This document shows, one piece after another, positions 8,081 through 17,682 of a stretch of 64,000 nt of DNA. The notes under the pieces were generated by a model. It saw only the letters and a list, made by a program, of their open reading frames with translations, did not search any database and was not told where the DNA came from. Each line of letters starts with the position of its first letter. The stretch's first letter is position 1. This DNA comes from Bacteroidota bacterium (GTDB taxonomy: Bacteria > Bacteroidota > Bacteroidia > Bacteroidales > JAAYUG01), in assembly GCA_029571215.1 (NCBI GenBank), contig JAKPTE010000039.1, positions 62,001 to 126,000 of the forward strand, given 5' to 3'. A program made the position numbers and the translations under genes.

Positions 8081-9142
8081 TTAAACAATTTCATAAACCG
8101 CTCCACCGGCACAGTCAAACCGTCCACCACATATCGAAGAAAAACAGTTTACCTGGTGACGGATGCGTAAAACACCCAAGAAGGCAAAAATAAGCGCTTC
8201 TTTAAAATTAAGAATTTCATTGTCAGGAACAAAGAGTTCGTGGTGGGTCAGTTTTCTGATTCGTTCCAGAAGAAAAGTATTCAGTGCACCGCCGCCTGTG
8301 ATCAGAATCTTTTTTCTGCCCCGGCTGCCAAAAGCTTTGCTGATTTGTACGGCCGCATGTTCATTCAGTGTTCTGAGAACATCCGGAATAGAAAGATTAT
8401 AAGAATCAATCAGGGGAAGTACGGTAGTCTCGACCCATTCCCTGCCAAGTGATTTCGGAGGAATCTTTTTGTAATAGTCGAGTTCGTTCAGCTTCATCAG
8501 AAGCTCCTCGTGAACGGTTCCTGCCCTGGCCATAGCTCCGTTTTCGTCATAGAGTCTGCCGCCCTTACGGGCATAATGGTTGAACAGAAAATTAACAGGG
8601 CAGATATCATAGGCAATGCGCCTTTTTCTATACGAATAGGAGATGTTGGAGAAACCTCCTAGATTCAAACAGGCATGGTAGTCGGGAAACAAGATTTCAT
8701 CCCCAATAGGGACCAGGGGTGCGCCTTGTCCTCCGATAGCCACATTGAGGCTCCGGAAGTCTGAAACAGTTGTAATACCCGATACAGCAGCAATTTGTGC
8801 ACCGTGTCCTATTTGATAGGTAAGATTTCTCTCGGGTTGATGAAATATAGTATGGCCATGCGATGCAACTACATCGATCTTTTGCGGATAGGAATTAATG
8901 AATTGCTTCACCTGCATCCCGATAAAATGGCCATATTCATGATCCAGCCTGATCAATTCATAGGCATTAAGCAGATGAGCTTCAGTAAGTCTTTTCATCC
9001 ATGTTTCAGGGTAGGGAACTGTACGGCAGCGTTCAATACTGAATTTCCAGCCGGCAGGTAGAAGCCTGAAATGGCATAATGCCAAGTCCAGCCCGTCACA
9101 GGAGGTACCTGACATTACGCCAACAGCTGTATATTCTTTCAT
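8081..9142 (-). CDS. anmK: Anhydro-N-acetylmuramic acid kinase
   Basis: AnmK opens the 1,6-anhydro ring of anhMurNAc and phosphorylates it to MurNAc-6-phosphate during peptidoglycan recycling. The N-terminal VGVMSGTSCDGLDLAL is the family signature; VASHGHTIFHQP, the GxGAP loop (GGQGAPLVPIGDEIL), NLGGFSNIS and the C-terminal ITGGGALNTFLLERI are present. The ATG at 9142 is chosen because the longer frame would need TTG at 9157, inside the upstream gene. It begins 4 bp after the stop of the secreted unknown, so the three minus-strand genes from 9785 to 6920 look like one operon. AnmK product could feed the AmgK/MurU-like genes at 2-4 kb after dephosphorylation. Confidence 0.96.
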   Translation of the reverse strand: MKEYTAVGVMSGTSCDGLDLALCHFRLLPAGWKFSIERCRTVPYPETWMKRLTEAHLLNAYELIRLDHEYGHFIGMQVKQFINSYPQKIDVVASHGHTIFHQPERNLTYQIGHGAQIAAVSGITTVSDFRSLNVAIGGQGAPLVPIGDEILFPDYHACLNLGGFSNISYSYRKRRIAYDICPVNFLFNHYARKGGRLYDENGAMARAGTVHEELLMKLNELDYYKKIPPKSLGREWVETTVLPLIDSYNLSIPDVLRTLNEHAAVQISKAFGSRGRKKILITGGGALNTFLLERIRKLTHHELFVPDNEILNFKEALIFAFLGVLRIRHQVNCFSSICGGRFDCAGGAVYEIV

Positions 9143-9146
9143 GGTA

Positions 9147-9785
9147 TTATTTTTCAATTTGCATACCGAGTTCCCTGACGCATTCCTTCATCAGACCTTC
9201 CAGCGTCGGGCCTTCTGCCACTATTTCCTGCGAAGTTAATCCGGCCAGCAGAGAGATCTCAGCTTTGACTGCCTGCGACATAACCTTGTTTACAACAATA
9301 TTTCTTATAGGCACATACCCTTGTTTGCTGTAAAGTGTAAACTGAATGCTGATCCCAGGGGTAACCATCCCTTGCGGAGTAGCATTGGGAAATGCTTCCT
9401 CAACCCTGATCTGGCACTTAAAAAAGTATTTTGCGTCGGAAAGTTTTATGGCTTTCTGAACGGTTACTTCAGGAAAACCATATTGGTCATACTTGACTTT
9501 ATCTTCAAAAATAGTAGGGGGTGGAATATATACCTTCAAATAATCCATCAATTGTCTGGTAAGAATATCATATAAAGAATAGGTGAGGATGTATTCTATT
9601 TTGTCGGCATTCTGCATATTTCCGGGAAGTTTTGGATAAACCAGCGCCATTCTTGATTTGAAATCTTTACCGGCCAGCAGGTTATATCCAATAGGGCAGA
9701 ACTGTGACCCTTCAAATTTCTGCGAATACATGCGAAAAGGCAATAGGGTGGCTACAGCAGACAGGATCAGTACATATTTTTTCAT
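9147..9785 (-). CDS. Secreted protein of unknown function, 212 aa
   Basis: The first ~22 residues (MKKYVLILSAVATLLPFRMYSQ) form a signal peptide with a cleavage site after Ser-Gln. The mature part is a ~190-residue mixed alpha/beta domain without membrane segments, with conserved-looking stretches such as PKLPGNMQNADKIEYIL and KYFFKCQIRVEEAFPNA. I do not recognise a family. It sits 4 bp upstream of anmK, so a periplasmic role linked to wall turnover is possible but is only inferred from position. Confidence 0.75.
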   Translation of the reverse strand: MKKYVLILSAVATLLPFRMYSQKFEGSQFCPIGYNLLAGKDFKSRMALVYPKLPGNMQNADKIEYILTYSLYDILTRQLMDYLKVYIPPPTIFEDKVKYDQYGFPEVTVQKAIKLSDAKYFFKCQIRVEEAFPNATPQGMVTPGISIQFTLYSKQGYVPIRNIVVNKVMSQAVKAEISLLAGLTSQEIVAEGPTLEGLMKECVRELGMQIEK

Positions 9786-10051
9786 CTTGGTCGGAAGGGT
9801 TACAGGTGGGTAAATTTACAAAATGAAATGTTTTTTGCAACGCGCTTTTAACAAAGTATCTGTGAGGCTATGCTCAAAACGATTTTATCCGGTTCGATTT
9901 CGGGCATGGCAGGACAGTTACTATCTGACGCTTCTGATGGCATATTGTGAAGGGCTTCATAAAATATTGTAATGTATTCCATTGATAATTAAGACATTGA
10001 GAAATAGAGGCGATCTGAACAGAAACATGATGAAATACCATATCATAATTG

Positions 10052-10059
10052 TATATTTG
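10052..10059 (+). promoter_or_regulatory. Bacteroidota -7 box (TATATTTG) of the zapA-rny region
   Basis: TATATTTG matches TAnnTTTG exactly and lies 20 bp before the ATG at 10079. No clear TTG partner is visible. It should transcribe the coiled-coil gene and zapA. Confidence 0.45.
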
Positions 10060-10078
10060 CAATGATATTTTAAGGGAT

Positions 10079-10369
10079 ATGGCGACCCAGGAAGAAATTA
10101 TCCAGAATCTTCGGAAAAAAGTGGAAGTTCTGATGTCATTGTACGAGAAGGCTAAAGCGGAAAGGGATCGCCTCAGGGAAGAGAACAAAACACTGCATGA
10201 AATTGTTAAAACAAAAGAAAAAGAAATTAGTAAATTTGAAGATAAACTGAGTAAGGTCAGGCTGGCCAAAATGATTGCCGCAACAACTGAAGACAGTCAT
10301 GAGGCCAGGTTAAAGATAAACAGGATAGTGCGGGAGATTGACAGGTGCATTGGTCTTTTGAACAAATAG
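10079..10369 (+). CDS. Small coiled-coil protein upstream of zapA
   Basis: This 96-residue protein is one long charged heptad-repeat helix (residues ~3-75), starting MATQEEIIQNLRKKVE and ending with a short helical tail. The ATG at 10079 is chosen because it follows the -7 box at normal distance; the longer frame from 10049 would start inside the promoter. The gene lies 12 bp before zapA. In other bacteria ZapA works with the small coiled-coil protein ZapB at the division ring, and this could be an analogue, but there is no sequence signature to prove it. Confidence 0.75.
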   Translation: MATQEEIIQNLRKKVEVLMSLYEKAKAERDRLREENKTLHEIVKTKEKEISKFEDKLSKVRLAKMIAATTEDSHEARLKINRIVREIDRCIGLLNK

Positions 10370-10381
10370 TTATGATGGTCT

Positions 10382-10672
10382 ATGGAGGATAAGCTTTCAA
10401 TACGGGTAAATGTGGCTGACCGGTATTATCCTCTGAAGATTGACCGGGAGGATGAGGAGCGGATCAGAAAAGCGGCCCGGTTGATTAATGAAAAGGTTTT
10501 TCAGTATAAGCAAAAGTACGCGGATAAAGATAACCAGGATTTTCTTGCCATGGCAGCCCTGCAGTTCGTACTGCGGCTGATGGATCTTGAAAACCGGGTT
10601 CAGGATCTTTCGGTATGGCAGGAACTTGAAAAACTGGATAAGGAACTTGATGACTATTTGTCGAAAGAATAA
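10382..10672 (+). CDS. zapA: Cell division protein ZapA
   Basis: ZapA cross-links FtsZ filaments at midcell. The 96-residue length and domain order fit: an N-terminal beta-rich head (SIRVNVADRYYPLKIDREDEERIRKAARLIN) and a C-terminal coiled coil. Its context also supports the call, because a probable 6S RNA follows directly and then rny, resembling the zapA-ssrS neighbourhood of other bacteria. Confidence 0.9.
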   Translation: MEDKLSIRVNVADRYYPLKIDREDEERIRKAARLINEKVFQYKQKYADKDNQDFLAMAALQFVLRLMDLENRVQDLSVWQELEKLDKELDDYLSKE

Positions 10673-10707
10673 GCACGCGTTCTTTCACATAAAGAAAGTA
10701 AAAACTT

Positions 10708-10905
10708 GCCCGCACTGTCACTTCAACGGTGTGAAACTCAACAATTAAACCATTGGAGCTCATCTCAGTCTGCGTAGGACAGGCTATTTAACCGTTTCGG
10801 CGGTATTCGCTTCATGCGAACGATAGAAGTCCCAAACAGGCGGTCGCTCCACCCATGTCGAATTGGGGTTTCCTAACTTATTGAAGGAGGCAGTGCGGGC
10901 TTTTT
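10708..10905 (+). ncRNA. ssrS: Probable 6S RNA
   Basis: The ~195-nt intergenic segment folds as a long rod. The ends GCCCGCACTG (10708-10717) and CAGTGCGGGC (10891-10900) pair perfectly. After a small internal loop, CTTCAA (10721-10726) pairs with TTGAAG (10881-10886). GGAGC/GCTCC arms follow, and an apical hairpin TTCGC-TTCAT-GCGAA lies at about 10806-10820. A T-run follows the closing stem. The rod shape with unpaired middle, the length and the position after zapA match 6S RNA, which holds sigma-A RNA polymerase in an open-promoter-like bubble. I have not compared it with a covariance model. Confidence 0.72.
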
Positions 10906-10930
10906 ATTAATAATTGTAATACAAAATATT

Positions 10931-12493
10931 ATGTATATCGATTTTATTATCAATGCAGTATGGCTGGATTCAGTCATTGCACTGGTTGCTTTTCTGGCAG
11001 GAGGTGGGCTTGCCCTTTATTTTTCTCAGAAAGGTCTCAGCCGCAGAGCCAGGAATCTTGTCAAGGAAGCCGAACAGGAAGCTGAAATGATCAAAAAGGA
11101 TAAGATTCTTCAGGCAAAGGAAAAGTTTCTGCAGTTGAAAGCTGAGCATGAGAAGTTTATCAATGAAAAAAACCAGCGAATCGCCCAACTAGAAAATCGC
11201 CTGAAACAAAGAGAACAGTCTCTCAATCTGCGCTTTGAAGAAAATCAGCGACAGAAGAAAGAGCTGGATGTGTTAAAGGAAAACCTGACAGCTCAGAAGG
11301 AACTTATTGATAAGAAAAATGAGGAACTGGAACGGTTACACCACCAGCAGGTTGAAAAGCTGGAAGCCATTTCCGGCCTGTCAGCTGAAGAAGCCAAAGC
11401 ACAGCTGATCGATTCCTTGAAGGAGGAAGCTAAGTCGCAGGCCATGATGTACATCAATGAGATTATGGATGAGGCCAAAATGACAGCCGCTCGTGAGGCT
11501 AAGAAAATTGTCGTGGAAACAATTCAGCGTGTGGCCTCTGAAACGGCCATCGAGAATTCGGTTACCGTATTTCCCCTCGAAAGTGACGAAATCAAAGGAA
11601 GAATCATCGGAAGGGAAGGCAGAAACATCCGTGCTCTGGAAGCCTCTACAGGAGTGGAAATCATTGTTGATGATACACCCGATGCCATTATTCTGTCAGC
11701 TTTTGATCCGGTGCGCAGGGAAATAGCCAGGCTTGCTCTTCATCAGCTTGTTACTGACGGCAGGATTCATCCGGCCCGCATTGAAGAGATTGTTCAGAAA
11801 ACTCAAAAACAGATTGAAGAGGAAATCATTGAGATTGGAAAAAGAACTGCCATTGATTTGGGAGTTCATGGATTGCACCCTGAACTTATTCGTTTGGTCG
11901 GAAAAATGAAATACCGCTCATCGTACGGTCAGAACCTGCTGCAACATTCACGAGAAGTGGCCAATCTTTGTGCTATCATGGCTTCTGAACTGGGCCTGAA
12001 TCCAAAAATTGCGAAAAGGGCAGGGTTGCTGCACGACATTGGAAAAGTTCCTGATGATGAACCAGAACTGCCACACGCCATTCTGGGAATGAAACTTGCT
12101 GAGAAATATAAGGAAAAACCGGAAATATGCAATGCGATAGGTTCGCATCACGATGAAGTGGAAATGACAACCCTTATTGCCCCGATTGTTCAGGTCTGTG
12201 ATGCTATTTCGGGTGCACGCCCCGGTGCAAGAAGGGAAATTGTCGAATCGTATATTAAAAGGCTTAAAGATCTGGAATCACTCGCCCTCTCTTATCCGGG
12301 AGTGCAGAAAACCTATGCCATACAGGCCGGAAGGGAACTGAGGGTAATTGTGGGAGCTGATAAGGTTTCCGATAAGGAGGCTGAAAGCCTTTCATTCGAT
12401 ATTGCCCGTAAGATCCAGAATGAAATGACCTACCCGGGTCAGGTAAAGATTACGGTCATCAGGGAAACCCGGGCCGTCAGTTACGCCAAATAG
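10931..12493 (+). CDS. rny: Ribonuclease Y
   Basis: RNase Y is a membrane-anchored endoribonuclease that starts mRNA decay. The 520-residue chain shows the full order: N-terminal membrane helix (residues ~10-30), a long charged coiled coil (~35-200), a KH domain with [15 protein letters not shown], and an HD domain with [11 protein letters not shown] and [14 protein letters not shown] supplying the metal-binding His and Asp. It follows the 6S RNA by ~25 bp and ends before a terminator. Confidence 0.97.
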   Translation: MYIDFIINAVWLDSVIALVAFLAGGGLALYFSQKGLSRRARNLVKEAEQEAEMIKKDKILQAKEKFLQLKAEHEKFINEKNQRIAQLENRLKQREQSLNLRFEENQRQKKELDVLKENLTAQKELIDKKNEELERLHHQQVEKLEAISGLSAEEAKAQLIDSLKEEAKSQAMMYINEIMDEAKMTAAREAKKIVVETIQRVASETAIENSVTVFPLESDEIKGRIIGREGRNIRALEASTGVEIIVDDTPDAIILSAFDPVRREIARLALHQLVTDGRIHPARIEEIVQKTQKQIEEEIIEIGKRTAIDLGVHGLHPELIRLVGKMKYRSSYGQNLLQHSREVANLCAIMASELGLNPKIAKRAGLLHDIGKVPDDEPELPHAILGMKLAEKYKEKPEICNAIGSHHDEVEMTTLIAPIVQVCDAISGARPGARREIVESYIKRLKDLESLALSYPGVQKTYAIQAGRELRVIVGADKVSDKEAESLSFDIARKIQNEMTYPGQVKITVIRETRAVSYAK

Positions 12494-12520
12494 ATTATTC
12501 TTTTTAAAAGACCTATGGTG

Positions 12521-12559
12521 CAGCCGGCTGGTACATTTTGCCTGCCGGCTGAATTTTTT
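12521..12559 (+). terminator. Intrinsic terminator after rny
   Basis: CAGCCGGC (12521-12528) pairs with GCCGGCTG (12544-12551) around a 15-nt loop, followed by a run of six T. Confidence 0.8.
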
Positions 12560-12593
12560 AAAAAGCAAGGAGTTTGTCAATTTTTGGCTGATG

Positions 12594-13478
12594 TTACCTG
12601 ATGGGAAGGTCGGGATTGCTTTCTCCTCTGACGATATGGAATAGCCGCTGAAATGCCTTGATTTTCTCGGCATAACCAAGTTTTTCGAACGACTGTATTA
12701 TACTAAGCAGCAAACGTTGCAGTATATCAATATTGGTGCATGGTTCGTAATAGGATGGCTGGGGTTCGATGGCCTGTTGCTGAAGGAATAGGTCAATTTC
12801 TCTGCGTCCGAGCACAATACCCCTGTTATATGGATTGATGTAAAAAAGGATGGTATTGGGTGAAGCAAGTTCATCGCGGTAGGCCAAAACAAAATTTCTG
12901 GGCAGATTTACCCCATAAATGGGAATTTCCAGCATCTGAGCCACGCAGATGTATATGATGCCCAGTGATATGGGATTTCCTTTCCGTGATTCCAGAACCT
13001 GGTTGATAAGAGAGTTCTGAGGGGCATAAAAATTAAGGGTATTGGGCGAAAATTTATATATGTCGTATAGAAAATGATTGATGATCCTCACCTTTTCAAG
13101 GGCCGTAAGATGCGGATTTAGTTCAAGCCATATATCCTGCCTGATATCATCAAGTATCCGGTAAAGCTCAGCATAGGTAATTTCAGGATACTGCAGTTTG
13201 GCGACATGAAAGGCCCCTTCCAGCAAATTATCCCCTCCTGTGGCAACCCATGTTTCCAGGCTCTTTTCCACAAAACTGGTCTGGATAAATTGTATGAGCC
13301 GTTCCAACCTTTCCTGTAATTGTTCATCTGTGGTTACTTCCCACAGTTTTTCCAGTGCCGGCACAGCGCTGGCACCTTGTTGCAATATATGGCGGGAAAC
13401 ATGCGAAAAAACCTCTTCATCCGGATCTTCCAGAAGGGTAATCAATGCTTTCATTTCCGGATTATCAGGATGTATCAT
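12594..13478 (-). CDS. SirB1/transglutaminase-like family protein
   Basis: This 294-residue soluble protein matches the Transglut_core2 (SirB1-type) family. An N-terminal helical, HEAT-like part (residues ~5-75) is followed by ETWVATGGDNLLEGAFHVAKLQYP, then the core with NHFLYDIYKFSPNTLNFY and the ESRKGNPISLGIIYICVAQ segment. The typical second half PIYGVNLPRNFVLAYRD is present. The Cys-His-Asp triad of true transglutaminases is not evident, as is usual for this family. Cellular function is unknown. It converges with rny and is transcribed alone. Confidence 0.85.
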   Translation of the reverse strand: MIHPDNPEMKALITLLEDPDEEVFSHVSRHILQQGASAVPALEKLWEVTTDEQLQERLERLIQFIQTSFVEKSLETWVATGGDNLLEGAFHVAKLQYPEITYAELYRILDDIRQDIWLELNPHLTALEKVRIINHFLYDIYKFSPNTLNFYAPQNSLINQVLESRKGNPISLGIIYICVAQMLEIPIYGVNLPRNFVLAYRDELASPNTILFYINPYNRGIVLGRREIDLFLQQQAIEPQPSYYEPCTNIDILQRLLLSIIQSFEKLGYAEKIKAFQRLFHIVRGESNPDLPIR

Positions 13479-13634
13479 TGAGTCTATTTGTTTAGTACAA
13501 AGGTCGGAAAGTTTTAATAAAAAAATGTTCTATTTATTAACAATATGGTTTCATTTATACGTATTCATTAACAATGAATTGTTTTTGATTGTTCAAAGGT
13601 TTTGCAAGGTGACTATCAGTTGTACAAATTGGAT

Positions 13635-13642
13635 TATCTTTG
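13635..13642 (+). promoter_or_regulatory. Bacteroidota -7 box (TATCTTTG) before the DUF4293 gene
   Basis: TATCTTTG matches the consensus and lies 19 bp before the ATG at 13661. It helps decide the start, because the longer frame would begin inside this box at a TTG (13640). Confidence 0.5.
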
Positions 13643-13660
13643 TTTCTCAAATTCCTTCCT

Positions 13661-14143
13661 ATGTTTCGCTACCTGCATAGTTATTTTCTCCTGGCTGCCC
13701 TCGTATTATCATCTCTTCTTTTTACACTTCCGCTCATATCTTACTTGCCTGAAACAGGTGAGCCGATTATCTTTGGCCTGACAGGAATAGTGAACGGGCC
13801 GGAATTGCCAGCTTCTTTCAGCAATAATTTCTGGGTGTTGCCTTTTCTGGGCGTCGTCGTTGTATTGTTGCTGGTTATTATGCTGTTGCTTTGGAACAGA
13901 AGGAACCTCCAGATGCGGCTGGCTGTTTTCACTGCAGTCCTGCTTCTGGGCCTCGAAGGAATGATGATTTTCTTTGCGTTTCAGATACCATATGTACTGA
14001 AATTCTCACACAGAATGTTTCACGTTGGCATAGTTTTTCCTTTAGCTGGATTTCTGATGGTTATCTTAGCCATCAGGGGCATTCACAAAACGGAACTTCT
14101 TGAGCTTACCCGCAATCATTTCCGGACAGCCGGAAAATCGTGA
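13661..14143 (+). CDS. DUF4293-type four-helix membrane protein
   Basis: The 160-residue protein has four membrane segments (roughly residues 7-25, 60-85, 93-113 and 123-143), with a loop after the first containing LPETGEPIIFGLTGIVNGPE. Size and topology fit DUF4293, a family largely restricted to Bacteroidota and of unknown function. The family name is from pattern memory, so the exact assignment is less certain than the topology. It ends 6 bp from the convergent pyrI stop. Confidence 0.75.
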   Translation: MFRYLHSYFLLAALVLSSLLFTLPLISYLPETGEPIIFGLTGIVNGPELPASFSNNFWVLPFLGVVVVLLLVIMLLLWNRRNLQMRLAVFTAVLLLGLEGMMIFFAFQIPYVLKFSHRMFHVGIVFPLAGFLMVILAIRGIHKTELLELTRNHFRTAGKS

Positions 14144-14149
14144 ATATTG

Positions 14150-14620
14150 TTATAGAATCTCTATATGTTCCTGATCGGTAATCTTTTCACAATAGTGGCA
14201 CTTTAGTGCAACTTCCTTCTTTTGTATCACTGTAAACCGGGTTGTGATTTTTTCGTGGTTTGTTATGCACTGTGGATTGAAGCACTTAACAATTCCAACA
14301 ATTTCATCCGGTACCTGAACCACCTTTTTTTCAACAACAGCATAATCACGGATAATGTTGAGCTTGGCATCAGGAGCTACCAGGGCGATTTTGTTTATAT
14401 CTTCTTCGGGGAAGAAGAGGTTGGCAATTTTGATAATTGCCTTTTTACCCAGCTTTTTGCTTTCAAGGTTGGTCCCAAACGTAATCTGATTTTCAATTTT
14501 ATTAAGCCCCAGAATCGAAATAACTTTGAAAAGGTTTCTGGCGGGGATATGGTCAATTACTGTACCGTCTTTGATGGCACTTACCATCAGGTGTTTCTTA
14601 TCATTCATAGAAGAGAGCAT
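14150..14620 (-). CDS. pyrI: Aspartate carbamoyltransferase regulatory subunit
   Basis: PyrI binds allosteric nucleotides and assembles with PyrB in pyrimidine synthesis. At 156 residues it shows the N-terminal nucleotide-binding domain (AIKDGTVIDHIPARNLFKVISILGL) and a C-terminal zinc domain with four Cys in the order CFNPQC and CHYC. It starts 4 bp after the pyrB stop, so the pair is one operon. An ATG 12 bp further in (14608) is an alternative start. Confidence 0.96.
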   Translation of the reverse strand: MLSSMNDKKHLMVSAIKDGTVIDHIPARNLFKVISILGLNKIENQITFGTNLESKKLGKKAIIKIANLFFPEEDINKIALVAPDAKLNIIRDYAVVEKKVVQVPDEIVGIVKCFNPQCITNHEKITTRFTVIQKKEVALKCHYCEKITDQEHIEIL

Positions 14621-14624
14621 TTTT

Positions 14625-15533
14625 TTAAATAAGTCCTAAAATTGAGCAGATAATGGCTTGCCGTATGTAAACCCCGTTGAGTGCCTGGGTAAAGTAATAG
14701 GCTTTTTCGCTATCATCCACATCGATGCTTATTTCATTTACACGGGGCAATGGATGTAGAATCTTCATTCCGGGACGGGTATTGGCCAGCATGTTCTTTT
14801 TTAATACCAGGGCATTCTTTGTTTTTTCATACTCCATGGGATCGGAAAACCGTTCTTTCTGAACTCTCGTCATATAAATAATGTCGGCCAGATCAATATT
14901 TTCTGCAAAATCTTTCTGCTCAAAATATTCAATACCCTTTGAATGGAGGAAGAGCTTATATTCACTGGGCATTTTTAGTTCATCGGGTGAGACGAACCAG
15001 AATTTAGGATTAAAGGCCGACATAGCCATGAGCAGGGAATGTACCGTTCGTCCATATTTGAGATCACCTACAAGAAAAATGTTCAGGTTTTCGAGTTTTC
15101 CCTGAGTTTTACGGATACTGTACATGTCGAGTAAGGTCTGGGTAGGATGCTGGTTGGCTCCGTCACCGGCATTGATAACAGGCACAGTGGCAATTTCGCT
15201 GGCAAAACGTGCACTTCCTTCCAGGGGATGGCGCATAACAATCAGGTCGCTGTAGTTACTTACAATCCGGATAGTGTCGCGAAGGGTCTCTCCTTTAACA
15301 ACACTGGATGAATTGCTGTCACTGAATCCGATTACTTTCCCACCCAGTCGCTGAATAGCCGATTCAAAACTCAGCCGGGTACGTGTGCTGGGTTCAAAGA
15401 ACAATGTGGCAATTACAAACCCCCTGAGCAGATCGGATGGTTGCTGATGCTCGAATTCTGCTGCTTTGTCCAGTATTTTTAGATAATCTTCTTTTGTAAA
15501 GTCGGTGATCGACACCAAACTTCTGTTCTTCAT
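14625..15533 (-). CDS. pyrB: Aspartate carbamoyltransferase catalytic subunit
   Basis: PyrB joins carbamoyl phosphate to aspartate, the first committed step of pyrimidine synthesis. The 302-residue protein has the carbamoyl-phosphate loop [13 protein letters not shown], the [10 protein letters not shown] segment and the aspartate-domain motif HPLPRVNEI. The Ser/Lys loop [13 protein letters not shown] is intact. It is co-transcribed with pyrI, consistent with an allosteric holoenzyme. It follows the YigZ-type gene on the same strand by 37 bp. Confidence 0.97.
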   Translation of the reverse strand: MKNRSLVSITDFTKEDYLKILDKAAEFEHQQPSDLLRGFVIATLFFEPSTRTRLSFESAIQRLGGKVIGFSDSNSSSVVKGETLRDTIRIVSNYSDLIVMRHPLEGSARFASEIATVPVINAGDGANQHPTQTLLDMYSIRKTQGKLENLNIFLVGDLKYGRTVHSLLMAMSAFNPKFWFVSPDELKMPSEYKLFLHSKGIEYFEQKDFAENIDLADIIYMTRVQKERFSDPMEYEKTKNALVLKKNMLANTRPGMKILHPLPRVNEISIDVDDSEKAYYFTQALNGVYIRQAIICSILGLI

Positions 15534-15570
15534 AAACAGGGAAATTTTTGTTTACAATGTAATAAATATT

Positions 15571-16200
15571 TTACTCTTGACTAACTTCAATATCTTTCAT
15601 CTGCCGGATACGTAAAAGAAATTCCTCCATTCGGCTTTTGGGAACCATGATTTTGTATGTGCACTGATGGGAGAATTCCTTTCCGATAACTGAAATTCTC
15701 TCTTCCTGAAAAAGCCTGTTAAGCATGCCTTCTGTGTTGTAAGGAAAAGTTATTGTCAGCTCATGACCAACCATTTTGCTGATGACAGTGGCATTCTGCA
15801 GGCAATTACGGGCAGCTTCTCGGTATGCCCGGCTCAACCCTCCGGTTCCGAGCAGTATACCCCCGAAATAACGTACCACAACAACTACTATGTCCCGAAG
15901 ATCAAAGTGCTGAATCTGGCTTAATATAGGTTTTCCTGCCGTTCCCGAAGGTTCGCCTGCATCGGAGTAGCGCACTTCTGATCCGGTTGCACCAATTACC
16001 CATGCAAAACAATGGTGCCGGGCATCATGATACTTTCCCCTGAGATGAAGAATAAACTGTTCTGCCTGTTCTGTGGTTGCGGCAGGCGAAGCAAATGAAA
16101 GAAAACGGCTTCCCTTCTCACGATAAAAGCCTTCCGCTATTCCGTTAATGCTTTTATATGTGTCCTTTCTGTTTTCTTCGTTTACCGCTCTGTTTGGCAT
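15571..16200 (-). CDS. YigZ/IMPACT family protein
   Basis: The 209-residue protein carries the IMPACT signature (residues ~25-140): KYHDARHHCFAWVIG, SDAGEPSGTAGKPIL and VVVVRYFGGILLGTGGLSRAY. A ~60-residue C-terminal ferredoxin-like domain (DUF1949 type) follows. YigZ proteins are linked to translation control by analogy with eukaryotic IMPACT, but the bacterial role is not settled. It is on the same strand as, and downstream of, dnaA. Confidence 0.93.
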   Translation of the reverse strand: MPNRAVNEENRKDTYKSINGIAEGFYREKGSRFLSFASPAATTEQAEQFILHLRGKYHDARHHCFAWVIGATGSEVRYSDAGEPSGTAGKPILSQIQHFDLRDIVVVVVRYFGGILLGTGGLSRAYREAARNCLQNATVISKMVGHELTITFPYNTEGMLNRLFQEERISVIGKEFSHQCTYKIMVPKSRMEEFLLRIRQMKDIEVSQE

Positions 16201-16260
16201 GTGAAGGTACTTTCCGTGAAATTGCTTGTTTCAGCAGATCCACCCCGGCCTTTTATCCTG

Positions 16261-17682
16261 TCAGAATTTTAGTTTCTTTTCAATCTCTTCAATCTGCATC
16301 CTGAATGATTTATCGGTTTCAATAAGGTTGTTGACGGTTTTACAGGCGTGCAGCACGGTGGCATGATCTTTTCCTCCGATCTGGGCTCCGATGGAAGCCA
16401 GGGAGGATTTGGTAAGATTCTTCGAAAAGTACATGGCAACCTGGCGGGCCTGAACGATTTCCCGCTTACGGGTCTTCGAACGGATGGCATCGGCCGGCAG
16501 ATTGAAGTAATTGCACACTACTTTCTGTATATAGTCGATTGAAATTTCTTTCTGGACGTTCTTGCTGATTTTGTCAATCATTTCCCTGGCGAGGGCTAGG
16601 GTAATCTCTTTCTTATTCAGGGTTGACTGGGCCAGCAGGGAAATCAGCGCACCTTCCAGTTCCCTTACATTAGTGGTAATATGGGTGGCAATATATTCCG
16701 TAACTTCATCAGGGATGGAAATTCCATCGTTATAAATTTTTTTCTTCAGAATAGCAAGACGTGTTTCCAGGTCAGGCGGCTGAAGATCGGCCGATAATCC
16801 CCATTTGAAACGTGAAAGCAACCTTTGTTCGAGGCCCTGAAGTTCAACCGGAGGCTTGTCGCAGGTGAGGATGAGCTGCTTCTGTGATTGATGCAAATGA
16901 TTGAAAATGTGAAAGAAAATATCCTGTGTTTTTTCTTTCCCTGCAAATTCATGAACATCATCAATGATCAGTACATCAATCATCTGGTAAAAATGCAGGA
17001 AATCATTCTTAGTATTGTTGCGGATGGCATCAACAAACTGGGTTTGAAATTTGTTGGCGTTAACGTAAAGCACTGTTTTATCGGGGAATCGTTCCTTGAC
17101 TTCTATCCCAATTGCCTGAGCCAGATGGGTCTTACCCAGTCCGGAGTCGCCATAAATAAGAAGGGGATTAAATGCTGTACCTCCCGGATTCTGTGCCACG
17201 GCAAATCCTGCCGAACGGGCAAGCCGGTTACAATCACCTTCGACAAAATTAGAGAAAGAGTAATTAGGGTTAAGATGCGGATCGATATGAAGTTTCTTGA
17301 TACCGGGAATGACAAAAGGATTCCTTATGGTGTTTTCTGAAGCCACCAGCGGCATGGAAACCTGTTGATTACTCAGTTCTGCGTGGTCCTTTCCGGGAAG
17401 TTTGATGGTGGCAGGGGAGGAATTGGCATACATGCTGTTATCCATTACCACACTGTACTCCAGTTTTGCATCATTGCCAAGTTCCTTGCGCAGAGTCTTA
17501 CGCAACAGATCAATGTACTTCTCTTCCAGGTATTCATAAAAAAAAGGGCTGGGAACCTGGATGGTCAACACATTGTTCTCCAGTTTCAGTGGTACTATAG
17601 GTTCAAACCATGTCCGGAAGCTGATTGAAGGAATGTTGTCACGGATAACCTTTAGGCAGTTTTTCCAAACCTGGTCATGCAT
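16261..17682 (-). CDS. dnaA: Chromosomal replication initiator protein DnaA
   Basis: DnaA opens the replication origin. The 473-residue chain has the N-terminal DnaB-interacting domain (VWKNCLKVIRDNIPSISFRTWFEP), a linker (~95-135), the AAA+ core with Walker A GDSGLGKTH and Walker B VLIIDDVHEF, and the C-terminal helix-turn-helix with the DnaA signature GGKDHATVLHACK. The initiator is intact. I find no cluster of TTATCCACA-type DnaA boxes next to it, so the origin is not obviously here. Confidence 0.98.
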   Translation of the reverse strand: MHDQVWKNCLKVIRDNIPSISFRTWFEPIVPLKLENNVLTIQVPSPFFYEYLEEKYIDLLRKTLRKELGNDAKLEYSVVMDNSMYANSSPATIKLPGKDHAELSNQQVSMPLVASENTIRNPFVIPGIKKLHIDPHLNPNYSFSNFVEGDCNRLARSAGFAVAQNPGGTAFNPLLIYGDSGLGKTHLAQAIGIEVKERFPDKTVLYVNANKFQTQFVDAIRNNTKNDFLHFYQMIDVLIIDDVHEFAGKEKTQDIFFHIFNHLHQSQKQLILTCDKPPVELQGLEQRLLSRFKWGLSADLQPPDLETRLAILKKKIYNDGISIPDEVTEYIATHITTNVRELEGALISLLAQSTLNKKEITLALAREMIDKISKNVQKEISIDYIQKVVCNYFNLPADAIRSKTRKREIVQARQVAMYFSKNLTKSSLASIGAQIGGKDHATVLHACKTVNNLIETDKSFRMQIEEIEKKLKF

